DNA from: DAOULY01 sp034414595
GTDB taxonomy: Bacteria > Chloroflexota > Dehalococcoidia > SZUA-161 > JAUWZY01
Assembly: GCA_034414595.1 (NCBI GenBank)
Contig: DAOULY010000014.1
Span: 33,845-97,844 of the forward strand
DNA length: 64,000 nucleotides
Reading direction: 5' to 3'
A model generated the notes under the pieces. That model ran no database searches. It had not been told where the DNA came from and saw only the letters and a list, made by a program, of their open reading frames with translations. A program made the translations under genes and the position numbers. Each line of letters opens with the position of its first letter. The stretch's first letter is position 1. Below, piece by piece: positions 25,524 through 34,481 of the stretch.

Positions 25524-26876
25524 CTAAGCTGTCCAGTGCTGCTTCAGGTAGCCACCGATATCCATAGCCTCAGGGGGGCCAACCATGATCTTCCAGTCGG
25601 GGAGTTCCTCTTCTAGCTCGCCCCTGAGCACCGCTACTTTGCCGGGGAGGATCAGATTGCGATGGCTAATGTTCTTGCCCACATCGAATTCCTTGACCGT
25701 CTTGGCGATCCTCTCGGCGTCGAATTTACCCGCGGCCCAGGCGGTGAGGACGGAGAGGCCCTCGGTATCGCAGACCAGGAGCAAGGAGGGCCAGCCGCTG
25801 GACTCCAGCTCACCAGCGATAGAGAAATAGGTCAAGGAGAAGTTTGTGGTCACGCACAGCGGGCTGTTCTCCTTGGGTGTCCCGATTTCATAGATTCCTG
25901 CTGTCATCTGAATTGGCTTCTGCGGGTCGGTGTAGATGTTCAGGCGCAGGGTGAGTAGCGGGTAAGCCATGGCTGGCGAGAAGTGGTCCAGGACGATGAT
26001 GCCAGCGTATTTGGCTATCTGCTGAGCGGCCAGAAGCGCTTCCTCATCGGGAGTGGAAGTCCCGTCTCCGGGGAAGGTGATAATGGGATAGCCCAAGGGC
26101 TGGAAGCTCTTCTTCAGCGCCAATCGGCGAATCTGAGTCAGGGTGGACAGAGACTGGGCCAGACCATGGGCTCCTGGGTCGATGACGATGTCCTCGACGC
26201 CGCTCTGGCTCACTTTTTCTGTGAGCTCGGCGAGTTGATCCAATCCGTCTGAGGCACAGACTGCCAACGGGCAGCTGTGCTTCTGTGCTAATTCCACCAT
26301 CTTATCGCTATTATCGGCATTGGCCGCATAGATCAGGGGCTTGGCCTCGGCTACCTTGGCCAACGCCGCGGCTATACAATCAGGGCTCTGAGACATCAGC
26401 ACTAAGGGCAGGTTGGCCTTGGACTGTACCTGCTCCACGCAGTTGGCAAAGGTGCTGGCATCTCCTGACTTGTTATCGATGGCGAAGCCGTCGAGTTGCA
26501 ACTGCATACCTACGCGTTCCACGCTATAGGAAGCGACCTCGTCGACGAGCTTACCTATTTCCTCTGCTGGGGCATTGTCCTGGACTCGAACCATGAGCCC
26601 AGGGGGATGGTAAAAGGTCTTGTCATGGCGGAACATGACCACTTCATTGCCGACCTCGATCTTCCTGTCAGTTGCGCCGACGGTCACCAGACGAATCGGA
26701 GGGCGGGCAGCTGATTCCAATGCTTGCTTCGCTTCCTCAGTGATATCGGGGCACAGGGCGAGCTCAACTGACTTGGCTGCCACCTTCATGGCGAAGGCGA
26801 GGCAGGTGGGGAAACCGCACTTTTTGCAGTTCGTCTTGGGTAGAAGCTTGTAGATTTCAACACCGGTCAGTGCCAT
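25524..26876 (-). CDS. acsC: corrinoid/iron-sulfur protein large (gamma) subunit
   Basis: Large subunit of the corrinoid/Fe-S protein that carries the methyl group to acetyl-CoA synthase. 450 residues. The N-terminal [4Fe-4S] domain has C17, C20, C25 and C42 (NCKKCGFPTC... LCPDI). A TIM barrel follows (residues 100-320) and then a C-terminal cobalamin-binding domain (330-450). It lies between acsD and cooC, with AGGAGG before ATG 26876. Complete and unremarkable for the family. Confidence 0.95.
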   Translation of the reverse strand: MALTGVEIYKLLPKTNCKKCGFPTCLAFAMKVAAKSVELALCPDITEEAKQALESAARPPIRLVTVGATDRKIEVGNEVVMFRHDKTFYHPPGLMVRVQDNAPAEEIGKLVDEVASYSVERVGMQLQLDGFAIDNKSGDASTFANCVEQVQSKANLPLVLMSQSPDCIAAALAKVAEAKPLIYAANADNSDKMVELAQKHSCPLAVCASDGLDQLAELTEKVSQSGVEDIVIDPGAHGLAQSLSTLTQIRRLALKKSFQPLGYPIITFPGDGTSTPDEEALLAAQQIAKYAGIIVLDHFSPAMAYPLLTLRLNIYTDPQKPIQMTAGIYEIGTPKENSPLCVTTNFSLTYFSIAGELESSGWPSLLLVCDTEGLSVLTAWAAGKFDAERIAKTVKEFDVGKNISHRNLILPGKVAVLRGELEEELPDWKIMVGPPEAMDIGGYLKQHWTA

Positions 26877-26893
26877 TCGGACCTCCTTTTTGT

Positions 26894-27841
26894 TCAGACT
26901 GCCATCAGCTTATCGATAGCGCTTTTAACTGAGGCCACCGTTTCAGGATGGCGCAGGACTATGATGTCAGCGCCGCTATGAATCAAAGAAATAGCAGTGA
27001 TTTCCTCCCAGAGGAGGGCACGCTGCTCATGGTCGCCCCAGGATGCTGGCAGGCCTTCAGCGGCTTTAGCTTCCTTTTGCCGCCAGGCTTCCTCTCCAAT
27101 AGTGCAGATCATGGGCATGGATGTCATGGCATCGCCCTGGAGTGCAGCCAGGCGCAGCCGCTCCATAACTGAATAGGTATACTCCAGGCCGTAGCCCAGT
27201 GCTCCTGTTGTCGGGTCCATGAGAATCGCGTCCCGAGAAACTCCGATATCGCTGATCAGGATGTTGAGCTGCTTTGCCAGATTGATTTCGATGGGGGTCT
27301 TGGCGATGACCACATGGCCATCGGCGATGGCCGTGGCGGCAATGGTGCGGTAGTTCTTCTCCTCGCAGTTCCCCAGAGCGACCCTCTGTCCCTTGGCCAC
27401 GTCTGATACTGCCACCAGGACCTCGTTGTCCTTCTCGGCAACTCCTGGTCCGGTGACGATAAGGGGCAGGTCAACTGCAGCCAGCACTTTCTCCACCACT
27501 GCCTTGGCTTCGGCAGGCCCGGTGTCGCCCTCCTCAGGATGGGCGCTGACCAGACTCAGGGCGATGATATCGGCACCGAGTTCAGCTGCTTTCTTAGCCC
27601 AGGTTGCAGGGTCGCGGAGAGCATCGCCCCAGGCGGAGACAAGGGACGGCGGCCAGCCGCTGGGCTCCTTGTCCTGAACTTCTATGGCCACTGCCACCCT
27701 GTTTGGTATTGAGCCCTCGAAGTGCAGAAACGGTAGGGTGGCCGCACCGCCAACGGTGATGCTCTTGCGGCCATTGCCCCCGAGCTTCACTTCGTTCACC
27801 TTGCCGGTCCATTTCTCTACCGGGATCTCCACGTTTGCCAT
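26894..27841 (-). CDS. acsD: corrinoid/iron-sulfur protein small (delta) subunit
   Basis: 315-residue TIM-barrel subunit that pairs with AcsC to hold the corrinoid. Recognisable segments: VEIPVEKWTGKVNEVKLG, FLHFEGSIPNRVAVAIEVQD, ADIIALSLVSAHPE, PLIVTGPGVAEKDNEVL and LMDPTTGALGYGLEYTYSVMER. It is 17 bases upstream of acsC and 55 downstream of acsB in transcription order, a normal acs arrangement. Confidence 0.94.
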   Translation of the reverse strand: MANVEIPVEKWTGKVNEVKLGGNGRKSITVGGAATLPFLHFEGSIPNRVAVAIEVQDKEPSGWPPSLVSAWGDALRDPATWAKKAAELGADIIALSLVSAHPEEGDTGPAEAKAVVEKVLAAVDLPLIVTGPGVAEKDNEVLVAVSDVAKGQRVALGNCEEKNYRTIAATAIADGHVVIAKTPIEINLAKQLNILISDIGVSRDAILMDPTTGALGYGLEYTYSVMERLRLAALQGDAMTSMPMICTIGEEAWRQKEAKAAEGLPASWGDHEQRALLWEEITAISLIHSGADIIVLRHPETVASVKSAIDKLMAV

Positions 27842-27896
27842 AAGCTCTCCTTTCCGCCTTTATCCCTGTTCTCTATATACTTCCGCTGTCATTTGA

Positions 27897-30134
27897 CTAC
27901 ATCATTGGATCCATGGTCAGGGCGGGATGCCCCTTCTCCTCGAGGAAGGGCAACAGCTCCTCAACAGTGGTAGCAACAGTGCCGTCGCCGATTTTGTCCA
28001 GGAGATCGGGGGCGCCTTGCTCCTCGCAGATCTTCTGCAGGTCCTCACCGAGCTCCTCCTTCAGGTTCTTGGACATCCAGACCACGCGCTTGATGCCACC
28101 CTCTACCGAGATAAACTTCTTGCTCAGGAGGTAAGTCTTGCCATGGCCCATCATTCCCGGCGTCTGCTGGCCGCCACCGACCATGCCCATCAATGAGGTG
28201 AAGCTCATGCCGCACGGCGTCATGCTCAGGTCCTCGCGCGACACTACCATGACTCCATTGGCTTCTGGGAGAATAATCATAACGCACTCACAACAGCCGC
28301 AGGTGGTCATCGGTGCGTCCATGAGGGAATAGATAGTGAATCGCTCGATGGCCATCTGGGAGTGCTCGTAGACGAATTTGTTGACTCCTTCCCACTCCCC
28401 CTTCACCGGGTCGAGGCACTGGCCCTTGGGCACAGGCTGGTTTGCTCCGGTGGGGTTGATCTCGAAGGCGGCGCGGCAATCGAGCCAGCTATAGGCACCG
28501 CAAAGCCCAACTCTCTCCGGGTTGATCACGCAGACATGAGTAGGAGCGAACGACTGGCACAGGACGCAGCTGTAGTAGGTGTCCACGGCTTCGTCGGTGA
28601 GGCCGGCGATGCGGGCATTACGCTCTCGATATACTTCTCGCGCCTTATCCCTGAGCTCCAGGACCTTGTCTTCCTCGGTGTACATGGTTATCTGGACCTT
28701 GTCCACGATGGCTCCGAAGTGGTTGTGGAGGTTTGTGTGCAGGATGTCTCCAATATGGCTCAGCCGGAACCCACTCTCGAAGGCCTTTTTGCTCAAGCGC
28801 AGCCAGGAGATGTCGCGTTGCCCCTGGTGCTGAAGTCCTTCAGCACCATTGCAGAAGTGGTGGATCTGGCGCTCCAGAACAGGTTCAAAGTCCTTCTGCA
28901 TTTTGCGCCCGGCGACCTCGACCACGATTGCCAAGGGGACATTGGCACCAACCTCAAAGGCATCGATATCGGGTCCAACCACAGTGGTCTTGTTATCATC
29001 GATCTCGTCCATGTCCTTCATGGTCAGCCACTCAAAGCAGGTGCCCCGTGGGCCACCGTACTCGATCTGGAGATCAGCACGGCGCACCACCTCGCCCTCG
29101 AAAGCAGGGCCAAAGGCAACGGGAATCGGGACCTTGGGTATTATGATCTTGATGCCCCGAATCTCGATGCACTTCTCCACCAATCTCTCTGCTCGCTCCA
29201 GGTCGTCCTTCCCTGGGAGGTCATCGAAGGGGAGGCTGACCACATGTTCATACTTGGTGACACCGGTGGGCAGAATGTTGGGGATTACAGTGTCGGCGAG
29301 CACCGGGAAGCCATAGTTTATGGCGCCGGCGGCGGCGGCATACTTGAGATCGTCGACTTGGCCCAGAGCCAGGGCGAATGCGAAACAGCGGAACTTGTTG
29401 TACAGCAGTATGCGGCGGAAGTCCCCTGGCTCAACGCCACCGAAGCTGAAGGCAGCACGGGCGGCATAACCCAGGGCATAGATGGCGGAGATGGTATCTG
29501 AGCCAAAGGGAACAGTGAAGGTATCATAGCCGAGCTGAACTCCCTCCTCGAGGAGCTGATCGACAATGGAGCGACCATTGGACACGCTGGACAGGAACAC
29601 GAGCTGTCCCTTGGATTGAAGCTCACGCACGATCTTGACCGCAACCTCATTGCTCTTGGCTGCGCCTACAATGGCAGCGAATCCTGGCATGCGACCGTCA
29701 ACCATTTGAATGCCCCAGGCCCTCATCTGGACGTCGTTGATTGGCCCGTTGTATTGGTAGTCGTTGCGGACCTCGGGCTGCTCCCCCTTGGCGAAGCGAA
29801 TGCCCTCAATGGTCTCGAAGGCGTAGAGAGTGGCCATGCCGGAGTCCAGGGTCTCGCCCAAATATGGGAGCCAGAGATGCTCACTGGGCTCTGGAGGCAG
29901 GATACTCTTGGCATACTCCAGGGGCACTGCCAGATCGCCTATCTTCTCCACTTTATGGCCCAGGAAGCCGTAAATGACGGGAAGATAGTAGGCTGTCCCG
30001 GCTCCTTCCTTGTCCTTGAATGAAATTGGGGCCTCAGGCCCCAACTCACTCAAAGCATCTTGGAACATCTTGTCTGCTTCGGCAACAATGCCGCGCGCAC
30101 CTCTAATTGCCGAGGTCGCTATGAATCTGGACAT
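27897..30134 (-). CDS. acsB: CO-methylating acetyl-CoA synthase
   Basis: Makes acetyl-CoA from CO, CoA and the methyl group on the corrinoid protein. 745 residues, the full bacterial form (N-terminal CODH-contacting domain included), unlike the short archaeal CdhC of about 470. A-cluster ligands: PTHVCVINPERVGLCGAYSWLDCRA (about 520-545) and CGCCECV at 612-618, before the SREDLSMTPCGMSF segment. GGAGG precedes the ATG. With acsD, acsC, cooC and acsE in order downstream this is a near-complete acs operon lacking the CO dehydrogenase subunit. Confidence 0.96.
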   Translation of the reverse strand: MSRFIATSAIRGARGIVAEADKMFQDALSELGPEAPISFKDKEGAGTAYYLPVIYGFLGHKVEKIGDLAVPLEYAKSILPPEPSEHLWLPYLGETLDSGMATLYAFETIEGIRFAKGEQPEVRNDYQYNGPINDVQMRAWGIQMVDGRMPGFAAIVGAAKSNEVAVKIVRELQSKGQLVFLSSVSNGRSIVDQLLEEGVQLGYDTFTVPFGSDTISAIYALGYAARAAFSFGGVEPGDFRRILLYNKFRCFAFALALGQVDDLKYAAAAGAINYGFPVLADTVIPNILPTGVTKYEHVVSLPFDDLPGKDDLERAERLVEKCIEIRGIKIIIPKVPIPVAFGPAFEGEVVRRADLQIEYGGPRGTCFEWLTMKDMDEIDDNKTTVVGPDIDAFEVGANVPLAIVVEVAGRKMQKDFEPVLERQIHHFCNGAEGLQHQGQRDISWLRLSKKAFESGFRLSHIGDILHTNLHNHFGAIVDKVQITMYTEEDKVLELRDKAREVYRERNARIAGLTDEAVDTYYSCVLCQSFAPTHVCVINPERVGLCGAYSWLDCRAAFEINPTGANQPVPKGQCLDPVKGEWEGVNKFVYEHSQMAIERFTIYSLMDAPMTTCGCCECVMIILPEANGVMVVSREDLSMTPCGMSFTSLMGMVGGGQQTPGMMGHGKTYLLSKKFISVEGGIKRVVWMSKNLKEELGEDLQKICEEQGAPDLLDKIGDGTVATTVEELLPFLEEKGHPALTMDPMM

Positions 30135-30152
30135 ATTTCCTCCCTGGTGCTT

Positions 30153-30656
30153 CTAGTACTTTCGGAAATCCCCGGACATTGGAGCGTCGACGGGGTTAGT
30201 TTCGCTCATCTTGCTGGCGACGGCGAACCCTGGGCTGGTACTTTCCACAGGGCATGCTGTCGAGGTAAGTCCTGCTTCCCTGAGGAGCCGGCGCGCCTGT
30301 TCCAGGCGAGCCTCGGCACCATGGACACTGACCACGATGCCACCGAGAGATAGGCCAGTCTGATAATAGCTTATGGTCTCCTCGGATGCATCCCAAAGCT
30401 CGCTGAGCAGTGGCTCTAAGTCACCGTCGCCGCTTATGGCAGCGGCAGTGACGCCCTTGGCGATAAGCGGCCCCGCACCGGAAAGGGACACGCCTGTGGC
30501 TACTGGGGCAAGCTCTGGGGCTAATTTATCGTTGCCCTCGCCTTCTCGCATCAGGATACCAACTTCTTCGCCCCCGTACCCCTCCGCCTTAAGCTCAGCT
30601 ATTGCATTTTCCGCTTGCTGTGGCTCGCGAAAAAGCTTGGTTACTGCTTTGGGCAT
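30153..30656 (-). CDS. general-stress-protein-17M-like domain protein
   Basis: 167 residues from ATG 30656, chosen because GAGAGGAGG lies 5 bases upstream; the frame is open further, but without a ribosome site. The start PKAVTKLFREPQQAENAIAELKAEGYGGEEVGILMRE resembles the GSP17M-type domain (VVGVFDNREEAEKAI-like). Two Gly/Ala-rich segments follow, as in related two-part proteins with a small amphipathic middle. It is the first gene upstream of acsB, 18 bases away, so probably in the acs transcript. Its role is unknown. Confidence 0.65.
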   Translation of the reverse strand: MPKAVTKLFREPQQAENAIAELKAEGYGGEEVGILMREGEGNDKLAPELAPVATGVSLSGAGPLIAKGVTAAAISGDGDLEPLLSELWDASEETISYYQTGLSLGGIVVSVHGAEARLEQARRLLREAGLTSTACPVESTSPGFAVASKMSETNPVDAPMSGDFRKY

Positions 30657-30792
30657 AGTGGCCTCCTCTCTCAGGGAAGTTCTCCCAAACCAATAGTTTA
30701 CCATAGAACTGCGAGTGCGTCAACGAAGTTTTGGCTTGAACTTGGCAGCAGACGGCTTTATAATTCAGGGAGTAAGTCTTGGAGGGTTTGCC

Positions 30793-31137
30793 CTGGATGC
30801 AGTGGAAGTAGCGAGAAAGACGGTGGATGCGGCCCTGAGCAAGCAAGCTGCTGATATCCTCCTGTTAGACCTCAGAGAAGTGTGCACATTTGCTGATTAT
30901 TTTGTCCTCTGCAGCGGTGAAAGCGAACGCCAAATTCAAGCTATTTCCGATGAGATAGAGGAAACGCTGGACCGAGAAGGCATCTCCATTTTCCGCCGGG
31001 AGGGGACTACTGACTCGGGATGGGTGCTGCTCGATTTCGGCGAGGTTATCGTTCATATCTTCGGCCCCCTGGAGCGTGAATACTACGAACTGGAAAAGCT
31101 GTGGAGCAAAGCCACACCGCTGCTCAGGATCCTGTGA
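30793..31137 (+). CDS. rsfS: ribosomal silencing factor RsfS
   Basis: Binds the large ribosomal subunit and blocks subunit joining when translation slows. The conserved domain is VEVARKTVDAALSKQAADILLLDLREVCTFADYFVLCSG... and GWVLLDFGEVIVHIFGPLEREYYELEKLW, a full-length RsfS. The start is unclear. The track-style GTG at 30715 gives an unrelated leader. GGAGGG at 30781-30786 fits a CTG start at 30793, while the first ordinary start inside the domain is GTG 30802. The end overlaps the convergent ndk by 14 bases. Confidence 0.88.
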   Translation: MDAVEVARKTVDAALSKQAADILLLDLREVCTFADYFVLCSGESERQIQAISDEIEETLDREGISIFRREGTTDSGWVLLDFGEVIVHIFGPLEREYYELEKLWSKATPLLRIL

Positions 31138-31576
31138 GCCACTTTTCAGCATCGCGTTCATAATTGAGCAGATCGTCGCCGGAGAAGAACAGGCTGATTT
31201 CCCTTTCCGCGCTCTCCGCTGAATCCGAGCCATGGATCAGGTTATACCTTGTCTGCAAAGCGAAGTCACCTCTTATAGTTCCGGGGGCTGCTCGTGAGGG
31301 GTCGGTCTGTCCCATAGTTTGGCGAACTACCTCGATGGCACGTGGCCCTTCCCAAACAGAAGCGACTATCGGGGCTGAGGTGATGAAGTCCAGGAGCTCG
31401 GCGAAAAAGGACTGCTCCTGATGGACGGCGTAAAGTTTTTCTGCCAGTGCCCGGTCCATCCGCAGCATCTTCATGGCGATGAGCTTTAGCCCCTGTTGCT
31501 CCAGGCGTGAGATGATGGCTCCGACAAGCCCCCTCTGTACTGCGTCTGGCTTGATCAATGCTAGTGTCCTTTCCAT
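31124..31576 (-). CDS. ndk: nucleoside diphosphate kinase
   Basis: Balances NTP pools by phosphate transfer through a phosphohistidine. 150 residues from ATG 31576 (MERTLALIKPDAVQRGL), with GGAGGG four bases upstream. The active-site motif NLIHGSDSAESAEREI holds the catalytic His; KPDA, and TDPSRAAPGTIRGDF for nucleotide binding, are present. The reading frame upstream to 31600 gives eight unlikely extra residues. The end overlaps rsfS on the other strand. Confidence 0.95.
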   Translation of the reverse strand: MERTLALIKPDAVQRGLVGAIISRLEQQGLKLIAMKMLRMDRALAEKLYAVHQEQSFFAELLDFITSAPIVASVWEGPRAIEVVRQTMGQTDPSRAAPGTIRGDFALQTRYNLIHGSDSAESAEREISLFFSGDDLLNYERDAEKWLTGS

Positions 31577-31729
31577 AGCGCCCTCCAGCATTATTGACAT
31601 AACAAAGCATGCTTGATATCGGTATCGGCTAAGCTATTGGAGAAGTGCATCGCACAATATCGGTCGCGGCAGTACTCCAGGACATAGGTGTGGCCAAGCT
31701 CATGCACCGTTTCTTTGCCCGCGTCATGT

Positions 31730-32245
31730 TTATGATCTGATCCATAGAAGTGCCTGCTCCACTACCTGGCTTTGGTTTGTCTTGGTCACGGGGACCACCT
31801 TGACTGTTGCCTGCTGCTTGATCTTGTCAGCCCAGGGATGCGGTTTGAGCATAATGGTCCCCAAGACCTTTTTTCCGCTGTCAATGGCCTCCGATATGCT
31901 CTCACGGAAAGAAGGCGAGAAAAGCTCCATTTTCCCGATCTCGTCGATGACCACGATATCGCATTCCTGCACTGCCTTCTTAATTGCGGGAACAGCCACT
32001 TTCTCTAATGCAGCGAGGTCAACCCCGTATTTGCTAACACGGTAGGGGCTTTGGATGCTGATATGGGCCAGAGTGGCCCTTTGCCCGTCCAGGGTAACGA
32101 TATCGAACCCCTGGCGGGTGCCACTGGCCCTGATCTCCTCGGTGTAAAAGCCGCCAGCGCTTTTCTCCACCTGTGCCAGCACCTCTTTGAGGATGCTGGT
32201 CTTGCCACTACCCGGTGCCCCAGTGAGCAGAAACGCCTGCTTCAT
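31730..32245 (-). CDS. THEP1-type nucleoside-triphosphatase
   Basis: A 171-residue P-loop NTPase of the THEP1 (KAP-like) family, common in archaea and thermophilic or anaerobic bacteria. LLTGAPGSGKTSILKEVL is the Walker A, FYTEEIRASGTRQGFDIVTL and DIVVIDEIGKMELFSPSF the family signature with Walker B. The cellular substrate is not established; broad NTP hydrolysis was measured for the archaeal and human enzymes. Its ATG overlaps the tsaB end by 4 bases, so it is co-transcribed with thiL-tsaE-tsaB. Confidence 0.88.
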   Translation of the reverse strand: MKQAFLLTGAPGSGKTSILKEVLAQVEKSAGGFYTEEIRASGTRQGFDIVTLDGQRATLAHISIQSPYRVSKYGVDLAALEKVAVPAIKKAVQECDIVVIDEIGKMELFSPSFRESISEAIDSGKKVLGTIMLKPHPWADKIKQQATVKVVPVTKTNQSQVVEQALLWIRS

Positions 32246-32922
32246 GGCTTGGCCTTCATTGTAATTGCTGGCTTCCTTAGATAGAGCGGCTGGAGAGTAG
32301 CCAGGTCATCAGTGTCGCCAGTCTCGAGTCTCCTCCAGCCGAGCTCGGCTAAAAATCCAGCCCGACGCAGCAAAGCGGCGCCCTGCACTATCACCGCTTT
32401 GTCCCCCAGCTTCTCTTTGATCCCGCGGGCTACTTCGGAGTCGATCTCGCCGCAGAATAGGGTTTTGCTCTTAATCTCAGCGCACAGGGCCTCGATGGTG
32501 GTGATGTGTTCCGCAAACAGCCGTTGCCATTTCCCACCTCGATTTCTAAACAGAGCAGTGGCGATCTCACCTCGGCCGGCATTTAAAATAGGGCAAATGG
32601 GGAGAGTCATGCTGGCGTGGGCGAAGGCCAGCACCTCGAGGGTGCTTATGCCCACCAACGGCAACCCCAGGGCGAAGGCAAGTCCTTTGGCTGTGGCCAT
32701 GCCCACTCGAACCCCGGTGAAGCTACCCGGGCCCTTGGCCACAATGATGCACTTAATGTCTTGGATCTCTGCCTTGGCCAGCTCAAGGAGATGTAGCAAG
32801 TTGGGTGTCAGCTCTGTGGTATGGTTTCGCCCTGGGCACCAGGAGAGTTCAGCTTTCACCTGGCCTTCGAGGGACAGAGCCAAGCTGGCGGTATCAGTCG
32901 AGGTGTCTATAGCGAGCTCCAT
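32242..32922 (-). CDS. tsaB: tRNA threonylcarbamoyladenosine biosynthesis protein TsaB
   Basis: Non-catalytic partner of TsaD in making t6A37 of tRNA. 226 residues of the ASKHA fold. LAIDTSTDTASLALSLEGQ at the start, KGPGSFTGVRVGMATAKGLAF near residue 65 and PICPILNAGRGEIATALF near 115 are diagnostic. It overlaps tsaE by 16 bases upstream. tsaD is not in the window. Confidence 0.94.
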   Translation of the reverse strand: MELAIDTSTDTASLALSLEGQVKAELSWCPGRNHTTELTPNLLHLLELAKAEIQDIKCIIVAKGPGSFTGVRVGMATAKGLAFALGLPLVGISTLEVLAFAHASMTLPICPILNAGRGEIATALFRNRGGKWQRLFAEHITTIEALCAEIKSKTLFCGEIDSEVARGIKEKLGDKAVIVQGAALLRRAGFLAELGWRRLETGDTDDLATLQPLYLRKPAITMKAKP

Positions 32923-33380
32923 ATCTCCTTTAACTCCGAAAGAAGCTTACGATAGCGTTCGCCCTTGGCCTCTAAGCGGAGCTTACGCTCGTTCTGGCCA
33001 AGGTGTTCCAGCTTGATTAGCAAATGCTCCTGTGGCAGTGCCGCCAGAGCCTTCTCAGCCCACTCCACCACACAGAGGCCGCTGCCGTAGAGATACTCGT
33101 CGATTCCCAAGTCAATAATCTCTTCAATCAGATCAAGGCGGTAGAAGTCAATGTGATAGAGGGGGAGCCGTCCTTCGTATTCTCTGATTAGAACAAAGGT
33201 GGGACTCAAAGTGTAATCATCGATGCCCAACCCCCAGGCAACGCCTTGGGTTAGACAAGTTTTGCCTGTCCCCAGATCCCCGACTAAGAGTAGGACATCC
33301 CCGGCCTTGGCCAGCTGCCCCAGCTCAGTTCCAAGGCGCTGGGTCTCCTCGGCACTGTGGCTGATGAGCTTAAGAGCCAT
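32907..33380 (-). CDS. tsaE: tRNA threonylcarbamoyladenosine biosynthesis ATPase TsaE
   Basis: Small ATPase of the t6A pathway, 157 residues. LLLVGDLGTGKTCLTQGVAWGLG is the Walker A segment, followed by SPTFVLIREYEG and LYHIDFYRL, both typical, and ICVVEWAEK-like LCVVEWAEKAL. It overlaps both thiL upstream (11 bases) and tsaB downstream, indicating tight translational coupling. Confidence 0.95.
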   Translation of the reverse strand: MALKLISHSAEETQRLGTELGQLAKAGDVLLLVGDLGTGKTCLTQGVAWGLGIDDYTLSPTFVLIREYEGRLPLYHIDFYRLDLIEEIIDLGIDEYLYGSGLCVVEWAEKALAALPQEHLLIKLEHLGQNERKLRLEAKGERYRKLLSELKEIWSSL

Positions 33381-34395
33381 CTCTAAAGTGCTCCCAGCCT
33401 CCTCTTTGCCAGACCACTTCCTTTCCCTTATCGTCGAGGAGCAGCACCTCCGTTGTCTCAGCCTCGATCACCTCGCCGATAATGGTCACTGGATTTGACA
33501 TAAGCATTGAAAGCTGCTCGATAGTCTGAGCACTGGCGGTGAACAGCAACTCATAGTCCTCGCCTCCCGAGAGCGCCAGTCCTATCGCATCCGCGGGAAA
33601 AGCAGCCTGCACCAGCGGATGAATCGGCACTTTGTTTGTCCAAACTCGGGCCCCCACCTTACTTGCCTGACAGACCTTGTTGAGGTCGGCAATGAGCCCA
33701 TCGCTCAAGTCCATGGCAGCCCGTACTCCATGCTGAGCCAGAATCTTCCCCTCGTCTACTCTGGGGCGTGGTCGGAGATGGGCCTGTCTCAGGTAAGAGA
33801 TTGTTTCTTGGTCAAATTTTAGTCCGGCCTTGAGCATCTTGAGCCCGGCTGCTGAGGACCCCAAATATCCTGTGACTGCGATCGACTCCCCGGGAAGGGC
33901 TGCAGAGCGGGTGAGTATACCGTTGGGCACCGTCCCGACCACGCTGGGGCTGATGATGACCAGGGGTGCCGCAACGATATCGCCACCGGCAACGACCAGG
34001 TCGAACTCCTGTGCTATCTCGGTCATGCCATGATAGAGGTCGGTGACCGATTGAACTTCCGTTTCAGGGGGCAAACCCAGTGAGACTATAGCATACTTGG
34101 GCACGCCGCCCATGGCAGCGATATCGCTGATATTGACTGCCAGCGCTTTCCAGCCCAGCTCATTCCAGGTGATTATATCCAGGGAGAAGTGCACATCCTG
34201 GACCAGTATATCCGAGGTGCCGAGCTGGGGCTTTTCCTCGCCGCGCCAGGCAGCGGCATCATCACCGACGTCAACTATGATCTCGTTTCCAGTTCGCGAC
34301 TTGGTCAATAGCTCGGTGATGAGCTCGATCAAGCCGAATTCACCAAGGTCAAAGAGATTCACAGGCAAATTATACATATTTAGGTTCACTGACAC
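33370..34395 (-). CDS. thiL: thiamine-monophosphate kinase
   Basis: Phosphorylates thiamine phosphate to thiamine diphosphate, the last step of the pathway whose earlier enzyme ThiE is at 2582-3640. The longest frame has 341 residues. FDLGEFGLIELI, IVDVGDDAAAW, DILVQDVHF, TVPNGILTRSAALPGESIAVTG, MDLSDGLIADLNKVC and LSGGEDYELLFTA are the family motifs. The exact start is open; an internal Met at residue 7 (base 34377) fits as well. First gene of the thiL-tsaE-tsaB-NTPase run. Confidence 0.94.
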   Translation of the reverse strand: MSVNLNMYNLPVNLFDLGEFGLIELITELLTKSRTGNEIIVDVGDDAAAWRGEEKPQLGTSDILVQDVHFSLDIITWNELGWKALAVNISDIAAMGGVPKYAIVSLGLPPETEVQSVTDLYHGMTEIAQEFDLVVAGGDIVAAPLVIISPSVVGTVPNGILTRSAALPGESIAVTGYLGSSAAGLKMLKAGLKFDQETISYLRQAHLRPRPRVDEGKILAQHGVRAAMDLSDGLIADLNKVCQASKVGARVWTNKVPIHPLVQAAFPADAIGLALSGGEDYELLFTASAQTIEQLSMLMSNPVTIIGEVIEAETTEVLLLDDKGKEVVWQRGGWEHFRDGS

Positions 34396-34421
34396 AACTT
34401 GAGTTATGCAAATTATCTTCC

Positions 34422-34451
34422 TTGCCCCCAGACCCTGCCCCTTGCTATAAT
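34422..34451 (+). promoter_or_regulatory. sigma-70 promoter with extended -10 for the crotonase gene
   Basis: TTGCCC at 34422-34427, 18-base spacer and TATAAT at 34446-34451 with TGC just before it (extended -10). The transcript would start about 25 bases before ATG 34482. Confidence 0.6.
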
Positions 34452-34481
34452 TACGAGGGCAATATAGGAAAGGAGATTGTT

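Noticed and set aside
30715..30792. Upstream extension of rsfS to GTG 30715
   Set aside because: The first 26 residues do not resemble RsfS, and the GGAGGG site points to a later start.
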